DNA of 64,000 nt from a bacterium (GTDB lineage: Bacteria > Sumerlaeota > Sumerlaeia > SLMS01 > JAHLLQ01), in NCBI GenBank assembly GCA_020444065.1, contig JAHLLQ010000002.1, forward strand, positions 62,001 to 126,000, in the 5' to 3' direction. This document shows positions 1-9,364 of this stretch, piece by piece. The position numbers were made by a program, and so were the translations under genes. The stretch's first letter is position 1. Each line of letters opens with the position of its first letter. The notes under the pieces are model-generated. The model saw only the letters and a program-made list of their open reading frames with translations, ran no database searches and was not told the DNA's origin.

Positions 1-149
1 GTTTCGCCATTCAAGCTAAAGAACGCCCGTTTCCCGCGAAAGGGAAATTACGACTCTCCGAGCCATTGACGGCCGGCGGGCTCCATGGGACCAATAGGGC
101 GGACGGGGCTTGTCGTCCTGGTCCCATCCAGCCCCAAAGGATCTTCCCC

Positions 150-947
150 ATGCTGGCCAAACGCATCATTCCCTGCCTGGACGTCAAAGACGGTCGTGTT
201 GTCAAAGGCATCAAATTCGTCGAGATCCGCGATGCCGGCGATCCCGTTGAGTGTGCCCGCGCATACGATGTTGCGGGGGCGGATGAACTCGTCTTCCTCG
301 ACATCACGGCCAGCCACGAGCGCCGGGGAATCATGCACGACGTCGTGCGCGAGACGGCCAGCCACTGCTTCATGCCACTCACCGTTGGCGGCGGCCTTCG
401 CACCATCGACGATATACGCGCCATGTTGAACGCCGGCGCCGACAAGGTTTCGATCAATACCCCGGCGGTCCAGAACCCGGAGTTCGTTCGCGAAGCCTCC
501 AGTCGCTTTGGCAGCCAGTGCATCGTTGTCGCGATCGACGCACGCCGTCGCACGCCGCTTCCCGAAGGCCAACTTCGCGATCTTCGTCAGCCCGATCCGG
601 CCGGATGGGAGGTCTACATCCATGGCGGCCGCACGCCGACCGGGCGCGACGTGCTTGAATGGGCGCGCGAAGTCGAAGAACTCGGTGCCGGTGAAATCCT
701 GCTGACTTCCATGGACGCCGACGGCACAAAGGCCGGCTACGACCTGGCATTGACTCGCGCCGTCAGCGAAGCCGTCACCATCCCCGTCATCGCATCCGGT
801 GGGGCGGGGACCATCGATCATCTGGCCGACGCGATAGAGATCGGCAAGGCTGACGCTGTCCTGGCCGCCAGTATCTTTCACTACGGTGAGATTCCTATCG
901 GCGAAGTCCGCGAAGCACTCAGAGCTCGGAACCTGCCGGTGCGCTAA
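150..947 (+). CDS. hisF: Imidazole glycerol phosphate synthase subunit HisF
   Basis: Cyclase subunit of imidazole glycerol phosphate synthase in histidine biosynthesis. With HisH it turns PRFAR and ammonia into IGP and AICAR in the cytoplasm. The 265-residue product is a (beta/alpha)8 barrel that opens with the classic [20 protein letters not shown] block (catalytic Asp11 in CLDV) and has the second catalytic Asp in LTSMDADGT near residue 190. Phosphate-binding loops VGGGLR and ASGGAG are present. The start is the ATG at 150, preceded by AAAGGA nine bases upstream. The reading frame stays open upstream, but that part does not look like HisF. No hisH or hisA is visible here; the only other his gene is hisI, 35 kb away. 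A small TTTCCC/GGGAAA hairpin at 30-47 may end the gene upstream of the window. The stop overlaps the convergent glycosyltransferase stop by four bases. Confidence 0.97.
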   Translation: MLAKRIIPCLDVKDGRVVKGIKFVEIRDAGDPVECARAYDVAGADELVFLDITASHERRGIMHDVVRETASHCFMPLTVGGGLRTIDDIRAMLNAGADKVSINTPAVQNPEFVREASSRFGSQCIVVAIDARRRTPLPEGQLRDLRQPDPAGWEVYIHGGRTPTGRDVLEWAREVEELGAGEILLTSMDADGTKAGYDLALTRAVSEAVTIPVIASGGAGTIDHLADAIEIGKADAVLAASIFHYGEIPIGEVREALRARNLPVR

Positions 948-2953
948 TCCGTCGGCTGCAGCCAAGCGCCCGAGAATAAGAACGTCAGCATTCGCTCGTC
1001 ATCGGAGTCTTCCATCGAGTCTCGTGGCACCCACGTCGGATGGTCGAGTTCCAGGATCAGTTGCTCGTGGCTCTTCTTGAACTCAATCTCGAATGTCCGG
1101 TCCGAAGCTCCGCTTCCGATTTCCTGCTTCCACTTCGTACTTTCCTTCGGAACGGATATCCCGAAGGTCACAGTCTCCTCAGGATACGGCGGTCGGTACA
1201 TTGCGATGGTCAACTTGTAGCGACCCGCAGGCACAGGCTTGTCGAACCGAATCCTGACCGGACCATCCACGCCCCATCGAAAGACAGCCTGCGAGTTTCC
1301 CTCGAGCCCTGACCAGCCATCGAACGCCGACTGAGCCTCTGGAGTCGCGACTGCTATTGCGTCATCGGGGACTTGACGGCTCAGGGGATTTCCTTCGGCC
1401 AAGGATCGCGCGAGGCTGTGTTTGATTCCTCGAAGTCGATAGACGGAGTATTCCTCGGCGAACCTTGGGAAATCGCCCATGTCCGTCTTCTCCGCCAGAT
1501 CCCCGCTCTCCGCGGAGGAGCGCAGCAGGCCCTCGTTGAGCCGTTCGATGTCCATCCAGATGCTTGCTCGTACGATTGTCACATCGGTGACCGAATCGGG
1601 AAGCTCCGCAAGGTCATCGATGGGGTGGACATCGAAGTCCTTCAGCGCCGGTTTCATGTAGGGGATCATTTCCTCCGGCATCATGTAGATCGCTTCCCCG
1701 GCGGGCGGAAACAGCCATGCCGATTCCTGCCTCCAGGTGTACAGACCTCCCTCCTTCAACTCGATTTGCGTCTTCTGAGTTTGTCCCAGAACGGCGGCCC
1801 CGACCCACGGAATCACAACGATCCATACCCAGACTTGCCGGCCGCCGAGTCGTGCAATTCCCCAGGCACCTAGCGCGACGAGCCCGATGATCCAAGGGCC
1901 GATTGTGAAGACGGGATAACGCGGACCATGAAAGATGGGCGCGATTTCCAGGTAATCTACTCCCCACTGGATCAGCACATTCACGATGGTCATCAGAATC
2001 CCCGCAACAGCAGTCGCCAGCAGGGGAGATGTACCGTTGCGACTCCGGCCGCAAATCACGCCCATAGCCGCCAATGCCAATGGAACAACCAAGGTCAGGA
2101 TTCCTACGATGAACATGGGCCAGTTGCTGCTCCACGGCGCATCTGCATTCAGACGCCCGAGCGGATACCAGAAGGAGAAGACATGCCAAAGATTCACCCA
2201 CGTCGCCGGCGTCATCCAGTCCGTGCCCTGACTCAGCGACCGAAGCTGGTGGCGAATGACGACTAGCCACGGAAGAAAGACCAGGAGAGCCACGACCTGT
2301 ACTCCCAATCCCCAATGAAACCACCTCGTCTTCCAACGCTTCTTCGAGATCGTTCTCACCAACCAAAGGATTCCGAGCATTCCAATCACGAGCGATGGGA
2401 AGAAGTGCGTCCACATCGCCGCAATCGCAGCTAATCCATACAGAACCCAAAGCCGTTCGGTACGTCGATCATCTGGCTCCCTGCTGTCCAGGATCATCAT
2501 GAGCAGGAAACACGTCGTCACCATCACGATGCCGATCAGGTATCCTCGAATGTCCTTGGCGCTCTGGAGGACCTGGGCTGATCCCACCAGGCACCAGGCA
2601 GCCGCGGTTCCCGCGGAACGACCGAGCAAGCGCCGCCCGCCGAACCATACGATCGCTCCGAATATCGCCAGCAACACAGAATTCAGAAGCCGGCCATAGA
2701 ACACGCTCGGCTCCGATCCCAGTGTATCTCCCAGGGCTAGCCACCCCTTGAGCAGCAGATAAAAACCCGGCGGATGACGATCGGCCGCTGTCATCTCGAT
2801 CATTTGCCGCAATGGCAAGTTCGCCATCAGAACCGAGTAGACTTCGTCGATCCAGAAGCTTTGCTGGATCGATATCCGATACAGATCGACCGGCATTACC
2901 ACTGCCAGCAGCAGCAACAGGCCTCCCCAGGATTTGCGGGTTTCGGAGTTCAT
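944..2953 (-). CDS. GT-C fold membrane glycosyltransferase (ArnT/PMT-like) with C-terminal beta-sandwich
   Basis: Integral membrane sugar transferase of the GT-C type, which normally uses polyprenyl-phosphate sugars on the outer face of the inner membrane. After a first helix near residues 10-25 comes the family's acidic motif in the first periplasmic loop (FWIDEVYS), then [15 protein letters not shown], then about ten further hydrophobic segments up to roughly residue 390. The last 150 residues or so are soluble and beta-rich ([22 protein letters not shown]), resembling a carbohydrate-binding-like sandwich. The ATG at 2953 is preferred because the 19 upstream residues are not hydrophobic and the protein then begins just before helix 1. 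Acceptor and donor are unknown. The gene is divergent from ispG across 145 bp and shares its last four bases with hisF. Confidence 0.8.
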   Translation of the reverse strand: MNSETRKSWGGLLLLLAVVMPVDLYRISIQQSFWIDEVYSVLMANLPLRQMIEMTAADRHPPGFYLLLKGWLALGDTLGSEPSVFYGRLLNSVLLAIFGAIVWFGGRRLLGRSAGTAAAWCLVGSAQVLQSAKDIRGYLIGIVMVTTCFLLMMILDSREPDDRRTERLWVLYGLAAIAAMWTHFFPSLVIGMLGILWLVRTISKKRWKTRWFHWGLGVQVVALLVFLPWLVVIRHQLRSLSQGTDWMTPATWVNLWHVFSFWYPLGRLNADAPWSSNWPMFIVGILTLVVPLALAAMGVICGRSRNGTSPLLATAVAGILMTIVNVLIQWGVDYLEIAPIFHGPRYPVFTIGPWIIGLVALGAWGIARLGGRQVWVWIVVIPWVGAAVLGQTQKTQIELKEGGLYTWRQESAWLFPPAGEAIYMMPEEMIPYMKPALKDFDVHPIDDLAELPDSVTDVTIVRASIWMDIERLNEGLLRSSAESGDLAEKTDMGDFPRFAEEYSVYRLRGIKHSLARSLAEGNPLSRQVPDDAIAVATPEAQSAFDGWSGLEGNSQAVFRWGVDGPVRIRFDKPVPAGRYKLTIAMYRPPYPEETVTFGISVPKESTKWKQEIGSGASDRTFEIEFKKSHEQLILELDHPTWVPRDSMEDSDDERMLTFLFSGAWLQPTD

Positions 2954-3098
2954 GGTGGCAAAACAATCGTAAATGACGCTCGGCGGGCGCAAGGAAATCG
3001 AGCGGCACACTGCTGGCTTCGGCCTTGCAGGCGTGGGATTGTGGGGGAAAGACTACCTCGCGTCCGAAGGGGACAAAGACAGACACAGGAGCACCTTC

Positions 3099-4259
3099 AT
3101 GAGCATTACCCGTCGCAAGACGCGTCCGGTGCGCGTCGGCAACGTCCAGATCGGCGGCGGCGCCCCGGTCAGCATCCAGACCATGACCAAGACCGATACG
3201 CGGAAAGTCGACGCCACGCTCACGCAGCTCCGCGAGCTTGCCGAGGCCGGCGCTGACATCGTTCGTCTGGCGTGTCCCGATGCCAAGGCAGCCGAAGCGT
3301 TCGTCCCCATCATGAAGGAAGCCCCCGTCCCCATCATCGCCGACATTCACTTCGACTATCGGCTGGCAAACGCCGTGCTAGATGCGGGCGTCGACGGGAT
3401 TCGCCTGAACCCCGGCAACCTGGCCCGCGTAGACAAGCTGCCGGAAATCGTCGATCGGTGTCGCGAGCGCACCATCCCGATTCGCATCGGCGTCAACAAC
3501 GGCTCGCTCAGCCGACGACTGCGGAAGATGGTGTTCAGCGGCGAGATCCCCACCCACGAGGCCATGGCGGAGAGCGCCCTCGAACACATTCGTCTTCTCG
3601 AGGACCTCGACTACAACGAGATTAAGATTTCCCTCAAAGCATCCGACGTTGATACCACCGTGCGTGCCTATCGCGCTCTTGCGCCACGATGCGAGTACCC
3701 CTTCCATGTCGGACTCACCGAAGCGGGCACCGTCCGCACCGGTACGATCAAGAGTTGCATCGCCATCGGTATGCTTGCGCACGAGGGGCTTTGCGACACG
3801 ATTCGCGTATCGCTGACCGGCGATTCGAAGGAGGAGATTTTCGTTGGCCAGAAGCTGCTCCAGTTCGTCGGCCTCCGCGATGCCGGCCCGAATCTGATTT
3901 CCTGTCCGAGCTGCGGGCGCGTCGAGATCGCTCTCGAGAAAGCCGCCTACGAGGTCGAGGAGCGCCTGCGGAATTACGCGACCGAGAATATTAGTGTTTC
4001 CGTGATGGGATGCGTCGTGAATGGCCCAGGCGAGGGACAGATTGCCGACTTCGGCATCGCCGGTGGACGAGGCCAGGGCGTGATCTATCGCCTCGGCAAG
4101 GTGTTGAAGAAGTGTTCGGAAGGCGAGATGGTGGATGAGCTCTTTGTGGCCATCGATCAGTGGATTGCTGCCGGTCGCCCGCGCGAAGAAGTCGACCCGG
4201 AAATCTACGAACAGGTGCTGAACGCCCGTCCTGGATTTGAAACGGTTGAAGACCAGTAG
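3099..4259 (+). CDS. ispG: 4-hydroxy-3-methylbut-2-en-1-yl diphosphate synthase (flavodoxin/ferredoxin)
   Basis: Penultimate step of the MEP isoprenoid pathway: reductive ring opening of MEcPP to HMBPP by a [4Fe-4S] enzyme. The 386-residue product has the TIM barrel (PVSIQTMTKTDT start, DIHFDYRLA, GIRLNPGN, GVNNGSL) followed by the iron-sulfur domain. Cluster cysteines are Cys269 and Cys272 (SCPSCG) and Cys305 (MGCVVNGPGE); the Glu of the NGPGE motif is the fourth ligand in characterised homologues. The start at 3099 follows AGGAG with a seven-base spacer; the longer open frame upstream has no IspG similarity. The short form, without the central insert seen in plant and some bacterial enzymes, fits this length. 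The gene stands alone, followed by the CHC2 zinc-finger gene after 71 bp. Confidence 0.97.
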   Translation: MSITRRKTRPVRVGNVQIGGGAPVSIQTMTKTDTRKVDATLTQLRELAEAGADIVRLACPDAKAAEAFVPIMKEAPVPIIADIHFDYRLANAVLDAGVDGIRLNPGNLARVDKLPEIVDRCRERTIPIRIGVNNGSLSRRLRKMVFSGEIPTHEAMAESALEHIRLLEDLDYNEIKISLKASDVDTTVRAYRALAPRCEYPFHVGLTEAGTVRTGTIKSCIAIGMLAHEGLCDTIRVSLTGDSKEEIFVGQKLLQFVGLRDAGPNLISCPSCGRVEIALEKAAYEVEERLRNYATENISVSVMGCVVNGPGEGQIADFGIAGGRGQGVIYRLGKVLKKCSEGEMVDELFVAIDQWIAAGRPREEVDPEIYEQVLNARPGFETVEDQ

Positions 4260-4330
4260 CCGAAATTCCTCTCGCGTTCCGGCCCCAGGAACGTCTTCAT
4301 ACCATCATCTGCTCATCGGTTAGGGAAGAG

Positions 4331-4759
4331 ATGATCCACAGCGAACGAGAATTTGGAATCCTGTGCGCCCAAGTCAACGGCGCCCTCGATGCCCGGGAGG
4401 TCATCGACTTCGTCGATTACTATCCCGAGCGTGCCAATCGCGTTGGCAAGCTGTGGCGTGCATTTTGTCCCGTACACAGAGAGCGGATTTTCCGCACGCT
4501 GGTTGTGAACCCACGCCGAAACACCCACCACTGCGAACACCAGCCCTGCCCCGCGCACCAACCCGGCGACTTGATCGATCTCGTGGCTCGCGCAAAGAAA
4601 GTCTCTCGAAAGACAGCCGTGGTTCTCCTGGTCGATCACTTCGGCGCCGAGCGCCTTCGTCTCTCCGATCGCCAGGTTGACCGCCTGCGCGAGATGCTCG
4701 ACCAGGAAAACGGCGTCCCGCCGCGTCCCGGTGTCGAAGATCTACCTACCGAGGCTTAA
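4331..4759 (+). CDS. Stand-alone CHC2-type zinc-finger protein (DnaG N-domain-like)
   Basis: Small 142-residue protein whose central part resembles the zinc-ribbon (CHC2) domain at the N terminus of DnaG primases. The motif reads FCPVH near residue 45, a short strand-rich stretch, then HHCEHQPCPAH and GDLIDLVA. DnaG has CPFH, a middle beta hairpin, and YHCFGC..GD.I.F in the same order. The spacing of the second pair (Cys, four residues, Cys) is wider than the usual two. No TOPRIM or helicase-binding domain follows, so it is not a primase by itself. The C terminus (RLSDRQVDRLREML) looks helical. A role in nucleic-acid binding is inference. It is downstream of ispG on the same strand and shares its stop region with convergent fetB. 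Confidence 0.75.
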   Translation: MIHSEREFGILCAQVNGALDAREVIDFVDYYPERANRVGKLWRAFCPVHRERIFRTLVVNPRRNTHHCEHQPCPAHQPGDLIDLVARAKKVSRKTAVVLLVDHFGAERLRLSDRQVDRLREMLDQENGVPPRPGVEDLPTEA

Positions 4760-5580
4760 GCGCCTTCAGATTTCCTCTGAATCAGTTCGGACCGCAGTTG
4801 ATGGCGCTCGTTGAACAAGTGCCGGTAAACCAGCCACGCCAGCAGAATGCAGGAACCAGACGTCGACGCAGAGATCATGAACATCACCACGATCTGATAC
4901 TTCACCGCCTCCAGCGGATCCGCGCCGGCCAGGATCTGTCCCGTCATCATTCCAGGCAGCGATACGATCCCGACGACCATCATCGTGTTGATGATTGGAA
5001 TCATCCCGCGGCGAACCGCTCCTGCCATCGGACGGCGGACCGCTTCCCAACGCGTCGCCCCCAACGACAACTCCATCTCGACCTCTTCGCGTCGTTCCGC
5101 TAAGGCCTCCAGCAAGTAATCCAGACTCAATGAAATCCCAGTGAGCCCATTGCCGAGAATCATCCCCAGCAACGGAATCGTGTACTGGGGCCGAAACCAG
5201 GGCTCCACACGCACAATGGCGCCGGTCACTGTGAACATCGTCAGCAACCCCGTAAGGAGGAGCGTTGCAAACGCATAGATCGCTGCGCCGCGGAACGTGC
5301 GGCTGGGACGTTGCACCGCCGCGCGGCTTGCCGCCGCGATCATGATCCCCGCAACTCCAAATACAGCCGGTGCATTTTCCAGTTGGAAGACCCACTTCAG
5401 GATGTAACCGATCATCAACAACTGCACGACCGTGCGAATCGCCGCGATTGCCAGGCGCTTCTCCAAGTCTAACTTCATTGCGATGCTGACGATTCCAGCG
5501 ACCAGGACCAGGCCGCCGGAGATCATCAGGTCAACGGCCGACAGATCGATCGCTCCGGCTGCGAAGGTCGCGCTACTCAT
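4756..5580 (-). CDS. fetB: FetB/YbbM-family ABC permease (UPF0014; metal exporter)
   Basis: Membrane subunit of the FetAB family, implicated in iron export and peroxide tolerance in Escherichia coli. The 274-residue product has about seven hydrophobic segments and the family's conserved centre: QYTIPLLGMILGNGLTGISLSLDYL, then EVEMELSLGATRWEAVRRPM and IPIINTMMVVGIVSLPGMMTGQIL. The GATRWEA stretch is the coupling helix of this family. The ATG at 5580 was chosen over the in-frame start 24 bases upstream because it lies just inside the end of the ATPase gene, giving an eight-base overlap and probable translational coupling. Substrate is inferred from family membership only; I saw no Fur-box-like site upstream of the pair. 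Confidence 0.88.
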   Translation of the reverse strand: MSSATFAAGAIDLSAVDLMISGGLVLVAGIVSIAMKLDLEKRLAIAAIRTVVQLLMIGYILKWVFQLENAPAVFGVAGIMIAAASRAAVQRPSRTFRGAAIYAFATLLLTGLLTMFTVTGAIVRVEPWFRPQYTIPLLGMILGNGLTGISLSLDYLLEALAERREEVEMELSLGATRWEAVRRPMAGAVRRGMIPIINTMMVVGIVSLPGMMTGQILAGADPLEAVKYQIVVMFMISASTSGSCILLAWLVYRHLFNERHQLRSELIQRKSEGA

Positions 5581-6244
5581 CGGCGCCCTCCCTGGGCACG
5601 ACATGATCGCCCAAATTCACGATCCGATCCGACCAGCGATCCGCTTGCGCGCGATTGTGCGTCACAACAAGCAATGCCAATCCCGTGCGCTTCGATTCCG
5701 CATCCAACAACTCTTCGACAATTGCGACGGCCTCTTCATCCAAGGCGCTTGTCGGTTCGTCCAACAGCAACACCTTTGGCTCCACAAGTAAACTGCGCAC
5801 AAGGCACACGCGTTGTTGTTGGCCAACAGACAATTCCCGCGCGTTCTTCTCCATAACCCCGTTCTCGAGCCGCAGCTCGGCCACCAAATCCTTCGCGCGG
5901 TGTTCCGGGAATCCCGAATTCGCAATCGCGTAATCGAATGGACGCTTCAAGTTCCCCAGCACCGACTCATCCAGCAACGTCGGTCGCTGAGTCACGTAGA
6001 CGACTTGCCGCCGGAATACGGGCCAGCAATGATCCGAGGGCTGCTTGCCGTTCAGGTGAACATTCCCGTCATCTGCGTCGATCAATCCGGAGACCGTACG
6101 TAGGAATGTGGACTTTCCGCATCCCGACGGTCCGACGCACGCCACGCACTCTCCTGCGTGCAGGGAAAACGAAATGCCCTCTAGCAACCGTGTCCCCGCG
6201 ATCGCCACGGCCAGATCGTCGACTGTCAGTACGACTTCTCCCAC
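5573..6244 (-). CDS. fetA: FetA/YbbL-family ABC ATPase
   Basis: Nucleotide-binding subunit paired with the FetB-like permease. It carries Walker A (GPSGCGKST), Q-loop (YVTQRPTLLDESV), signature LSVGQQQR, Walker B (VLLLDEPTSALDE) and the switch His (VVTHN). Note LSVGQ instead of the usual LSGGQ. The frame is open far upstream, but similarity begins at VGEVVLTVDDLAVA. I therefore place the start at the GTG at 6244, which gives 223 residues, close to the usual 225 for this family. There is no strong Shine-Dalgarno sequence before it, so the start is less certain than the function. The first gene of a two-gene operon, it is divergent from the amino-acid ABC transporter across about 220 bp. Confidence 0.88.
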   Translation of the reverse strand: MGEVVLTVDDLAVAIAGTRLLEGISFSLHAGECVACVGPSGCGKSTFLRTVSGLIDADDGNVHLNGKQPSDHCWPVFRRQVVYVTQRPTLLDESVLGNLKRPFDYAIANSGFPEHRAKDLVAELRLENGVMEKNARELSVGQQQRVCLVRSLLVEPKVLLLDEPTSALDEEAVAIVEELLDAESKRTGLALLVVTHNRAQADRWSDRIVNLGDHVVPREGADE

Positions 6245-6364
6245 AGAAGTGCCCCGAATTGGAAGTCCTTCAAGACCACGTGGCACTCTGTTCTCAGTCC
6301 GACCAGCGGCGCAATGGGACAAATTGGTGAAACATCCCGCACGCCGAGCCTCGGGAATGAATCC

Positions 6365-6392
6365 TTGAACATGCCCATTCCCAGCCCATAAG
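6365..6392 (+). promoter_or_regulatory. Possible sigma70-type promoter for the amino-acid ABC operon
   Basis: TTGAAC and CATAAG are separated by 16 bases in the divergent region about 70 bases before the transporter start. Each hexamer matches the consensus at four of six positions. Nothing else in the 6245-6462 interval stands out. This is a weak call. Confidence 0.25.
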
Positions 6393-6462
6393 GTCCAGCG
6401 ACAGCGATCATTGGGAGATGGTTCGCCTCCAACAGGGGTGAGCTGTTTGAAAGGAGACCATC

Positions 6463-8679
6463 TTGCATCCCAAACGATATCTCGCGCTTCTTGTCCTGCT
6501 GATTCTGACACTGGGAAGTGTCCTCCACGCGCAGGATGAGCAATCGGCTGAGGGTGTTTCAGAGAATCAACCCTTCCGCGTTGCGCTGACCGGAAAGTAC
6601 CCACCCTTCAGCTTCTACAGCGAGCAAGGCGACCTGCAGGGCTTCGACGTCGATGTTGCGCGCGAGATTGCCCGCCGCCTCGGACGTCCCAGCGAAATCG
6701 TCACGACGGAGTGGGCCGGCATCCTCGCCGGACTGCAGGCGGGGCGCTATGACGCGATCATCGGCTCCATGGCGATCACGCCCGAACGACAGAAGGCCGT
6801 CCTCTTTTCGCGCCCCTACTACATCTCGGGGGCGCAGTTGTTTATCAACGAAAAGGACGCCGGCGAAATTCACAGCATTGACGATCTCGATGGGCAGTCC
6901 GTCGGCGCGACACTCGGATCAACGTATCAACACTACGTCGAGAATAACTACCCGGACATCACCGTTCGCTCCTATCCCGGCGAACCGGACATTTTCCAGG
7001 ACATGCGCTCCGGCCGCCTTCAAGGTTTCGTGACGGATCGCCTCGTCGGGCAGTACAACGCAAAGCTCGCAGGCGAAGACTACATCCCCGTAGGCGATCT
7101 TCTCTACCAGGAGCGCATCGGGATTCCGGTCACGTTCGACAACTCTGACCTGCAGCCGAAGATCAACGATGCGCTCGATGCGATGGAGCGCGATGGGTTC
7201 CTTCAATCGCTTCACAAGAAATGGTTCGGGACTACAAAGACATTCGTCCCGATGCTCGATGATGCGGAAGAGGCTGTACCAGGCGATGCGCAGCTCTTCC
7301 AGGTCGCGCTGACTGGCAAGTACCCACCATTCAGCTTCTACAACGACGAGGGCGAACTGCAGGGTTTCGATGTCGATGTCGCGCGAGAGATCGCTCGTCG
7401 CCTTGGGCGTCCATGCGAGATCGTGACCACAGAGTGGGCCGGCATTCTCGCGGGATTGCAGGCGGGACGCTATGATGCAATCATCGGCTCGATGGCGATT
7501 ACGCCCGACCGGCAGAAAGCCGTCCTTTTCTCGCGCCCGTATTACATCTCGGGCGCGCAGCTCTTCATCAAGTCCGATGACGCCGACAAAATCCACAGCA
7601 TCTACGATCTGAAAGGCGAATCCGTTGGAGCCACACTCGGTTCGACTTACCAGCATTACGTCGAGGAGAACTACCCCGACATCACTGTTCGTTCCTATCC
7701 GGGCGAGCCGGATATCTTCCAGGACATGCGATCCGGTCGCCTGAAAGGTTTCGTGACCGATCGCCTCGTCGGACAATACAACGCAAAACTCGCCGGCGAG
7801 GATTATATTCCAGCCGGTCCGTTGCTCTACGAAGAACGAATCGGTATCCCAGTGACCTTCGAGAACAAGGATCTGGAACCGAAGATCAGCGCTGCCCTTC
7901 GAGCGATGGAGAGCGAGGGCTTCCTGCAGGGCCTCCACAAGAAGTGGTTCGGGACGACGCGAACCTTCGTGCCGATTGAGGACTCCGAATCGGATTCGGA
8001 ACAGCAGGAAATCGAATCGGCAAATCTCTCGTGGGGTCTGATTGCATCGAAACTGCTGAAGGGCTTTGGCATCACTCTCTTGTGTGCAATCGTTGCCATC
8101 GTTTGTGGCTTCCTGCTCGCCATTCCAATGGGTGTTGGAATCAAGGGCGCTCCGGCGCCCTTCCGCACGCTTCTCATCATTGTGAACGACTTCATTCGAG
8201 GCACACCGGTCCTCGTTCAGCTCTTCTTCGTTTATGCCGGGCTGCCGGCCATAGGAATCAAACTCTCGCCTATCGAGGCGGGTATTCTGACGCTGACAAT
8301 CAACGCAATGGCCTACATGGCGGAAGTCGTTCGTTCCGGCCTGATGGCTGTGCCACAGGGACAAACGACCGGCGCTCTTGCGCTTGGCCTTTCGAAACTT
8401 CAGGCATTCATCCACGTCGTTTGGCCCCAGGCCTTCCGTATCATGGTGCCGCCACTGATGAACAGCGTCGTCGCCCTCCTGAAAGATACGGCACTGCTGA
8501 TGGTCATTTCTGTGCCGGAAGTCATCACAGAAGCGCAGAAACTCATCTCCATCACGTACAGGCCACTCTTCTTCTACGCCCTCGTGGGTCTGCTGTTCTT
8601 CATCGTTGCCTGGCCGCTCATGAAGGCCTCGCAACGCCTGGAAGATCGAATTCGCCGGAAGGGATACGAGAATGCTTGA
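6463..8679 (+). CDS. Polar amino-acid ABC transporter: signal peptide, two tandem substrate-binding domains and permease in one chain
   Basis: A 738-residue fusion. Residues 1-23 form a signal peptide ending HAQ. Residues about 36-263 and 277-503 are two SBP_bac_3 (periplasmic amino-acid binding) domains, each with the family marks YPPFSFY, GFDVDVAREIA, IIGSMAITP and FSRPYY. Residues about 520-738 are a HisMQ-type permease with several helices and the coupling motif ALALGLSKLQAFIHVVWPQA. GlnPQ of lactic acid bacteria has the same arrangement, so it likely imports a polar amino acid such as Gln, Glu or Arg; specificity is not readable. The start is TTG at 6463, supported by AAGGAG six bases before it. 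The stop overlaps the ATPase gene by eight bases. The two binding domains differ at only about 32 of 228 residues. Confidence 0.93.
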   Translation: MHPKRYLALLVLLILTLGSVLHAQDEQSAEGVSENQPFRVALTGKYPPFSFYSEQGDLQGFDVDVAREIARRLGRPSEIVTTEWAGILAGLQAGRYDAIIGSMAITPERQKAVLFSRPYYISGAQLFINEKDAGEIHSIDDLDGQSVGATLGSTYQHYVENNYPDITVRSYPGEPDIFQDMRSGRLQGFVTDRLVGQYNAKLAGEDYIPVGDLLYQERIGIPVTFDNSDLQPKINDALDAMERDGFLQSLHKKWFGTTKTFVPMLDDAEEAVPGDAQLFQVALTGKYPPFSFYNDEGELQGFDVDVAREIARRLGRPCEIVTTEWAGILAGLQAGRYDAIIGSMAITPDRQKAVLFSRPYYISGAQLFIKSDDADKIHSIYDLKGESVGATLGSTYQHYVEENYPDITVRSYPGEPDIFQDMRSGRLKGFVTDRLVGQYNAKLAGEDYIPAGPLLYEERIGIPVTFENKDLEPKISAALRAMESEGFLQGLHKKWFGTTRTFVPIEDSESDSEQQEIESANLSWGLIASKLLKGFGITLLCAIVAIVCGFLLAIPMGVGIKGAPAPFRTLLIIVNDFIRGTPVLVQLFFVYAGLPAIGIKLSPIEAGILTLTINAMAYMAEVVRSGLMAVPQGQTTGALALGLSKLQAFIHVVWPQAFRIMVPPLMNSVVALLKDTALLMVISVPEVITEAQKLISITYRPLFFYALVGLLFFIVAWPLMKASQRLEDRIRRKGYENA
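6568..7974 (+). repeat. Direct duplication of the substrate-binding domain (about 684 bp per copy)
   Basis: Copy 1 spans about 6568-7251 and copy 2 about 7291-7974, separated by a 39-bp linker that encodes an acidic stretch. The translated copies are about 86% identical by eye. Many third codon positions differ, for example throughout the segment encoding QAGRYDAIIGSMAITP. The duplication is therefore not very recent, and the protein sequence has been held constant by selection, possibly with some past gene conversion. Confidence 0.9.
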
Positions 8680-9364
8680 GATCAAGAACCTGACGAAACG
8701 TTACGGCGGCGGAACGATCGGTGTGGACGATCTGACCCTGCCCATTCCGCAAGGCGACATCTTTGCGATTCTCGGCACCAGCGGCGCGGGCAAGACGACG
8801 CTGCTGCAATGCATCGGTCGCTTCCTTGAGCCCACATCCGGCCAGATCCTCCTGCACGAGAAAGACATCTGGCAGATGCCGCGCGAGGAGTTTCGCAAAC
8901 GACTCGGGATTGTCTTCCAGCACCTCAATCTCTTTCCGCACATGACGATCATCGACAACATGATCCTCGCGCCGACCGTGGTGTACAAGGAAGAGCGATC
9001 CCACGTGATTCAACGTGCAAAGAGCGTTCTGGAACAGCTTAGCATCCCTGAGATTGCAGACAGCTATCCCGGGCAGATCAGCGGTGGCCAGGCGCAACGC
9101 GTCGCCATCGGACGCGCGCTCCTGCTGGAGCCCGACTACCTACTGCTCGACGAACCGACTTCGGCGCTCGACATCAACACAACGCGCGCCTTGGGTGAGA
9201 TGATTCTCGCTTTACGCGACAAGACGACCTTCATCGTCGTGACGCACGACCTGCCGTTCGCCAGCCATGTCGCTCAGAAGGCTGTCTTGATGGAAAGTGG
9301 AAGGATCACAAAAGAGGGAACGGTGGACGAGATCTCAGCGCAATGGACGGCATCGGAGAGCTAA
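8672..9364 (+). CDS. Amino-acid ABC transporter ATP-binding protein (GlnQ/HisP type)
   Basis: Cytoplasmic ATPase that powers the fused transporter encoded just upstream. The 230 residues contain Walker A (GTSGAGKTT), Q-loop (GIVFQHLNLFPHMT), signature ISGGQAQR, Walker B (YLLLDEPTSALD) and switch His (VVTHD). Length and the LFPHMT stretch are typical of the polar amino-acid uptake family. The ATG at 8672 lies eight bases inside the permease gene, so the two are translationally coupled and form a complete import system in two polypeptides. The gene ends back to back with the convergent glycosyltransferase at 9365, with no room for a terminator between them. Confidence 0.92.
   Translation: MLEIKNLTKRYGGGTIGVDDLTLPIPQGDIFAILGTSGAGKTTLLQCIGRFLEPTSGQILLHEKDIWQMPREEFRKRLGIVFQHLNLFPHMTIIDNMILAPTVVYKEERSHVIQRAKSVLEQLSIPEIADSYPGQISGGQAQRVAIGRALLLEPDYLLLDEPTSALDINTTRALGEMILALRDKTTFIVVTHDLPFASHVAQKAVLMESGRITKEGTVDEISAQWTASES

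Noticed and set aside
6919-8685. 588-residue antisense frame across the amino-acid transporter gene
   Set aside because: High-GC codon use leaves the opposite strand open. The product has no recognisable domain, and the plus strand is a clear ABC fusion.
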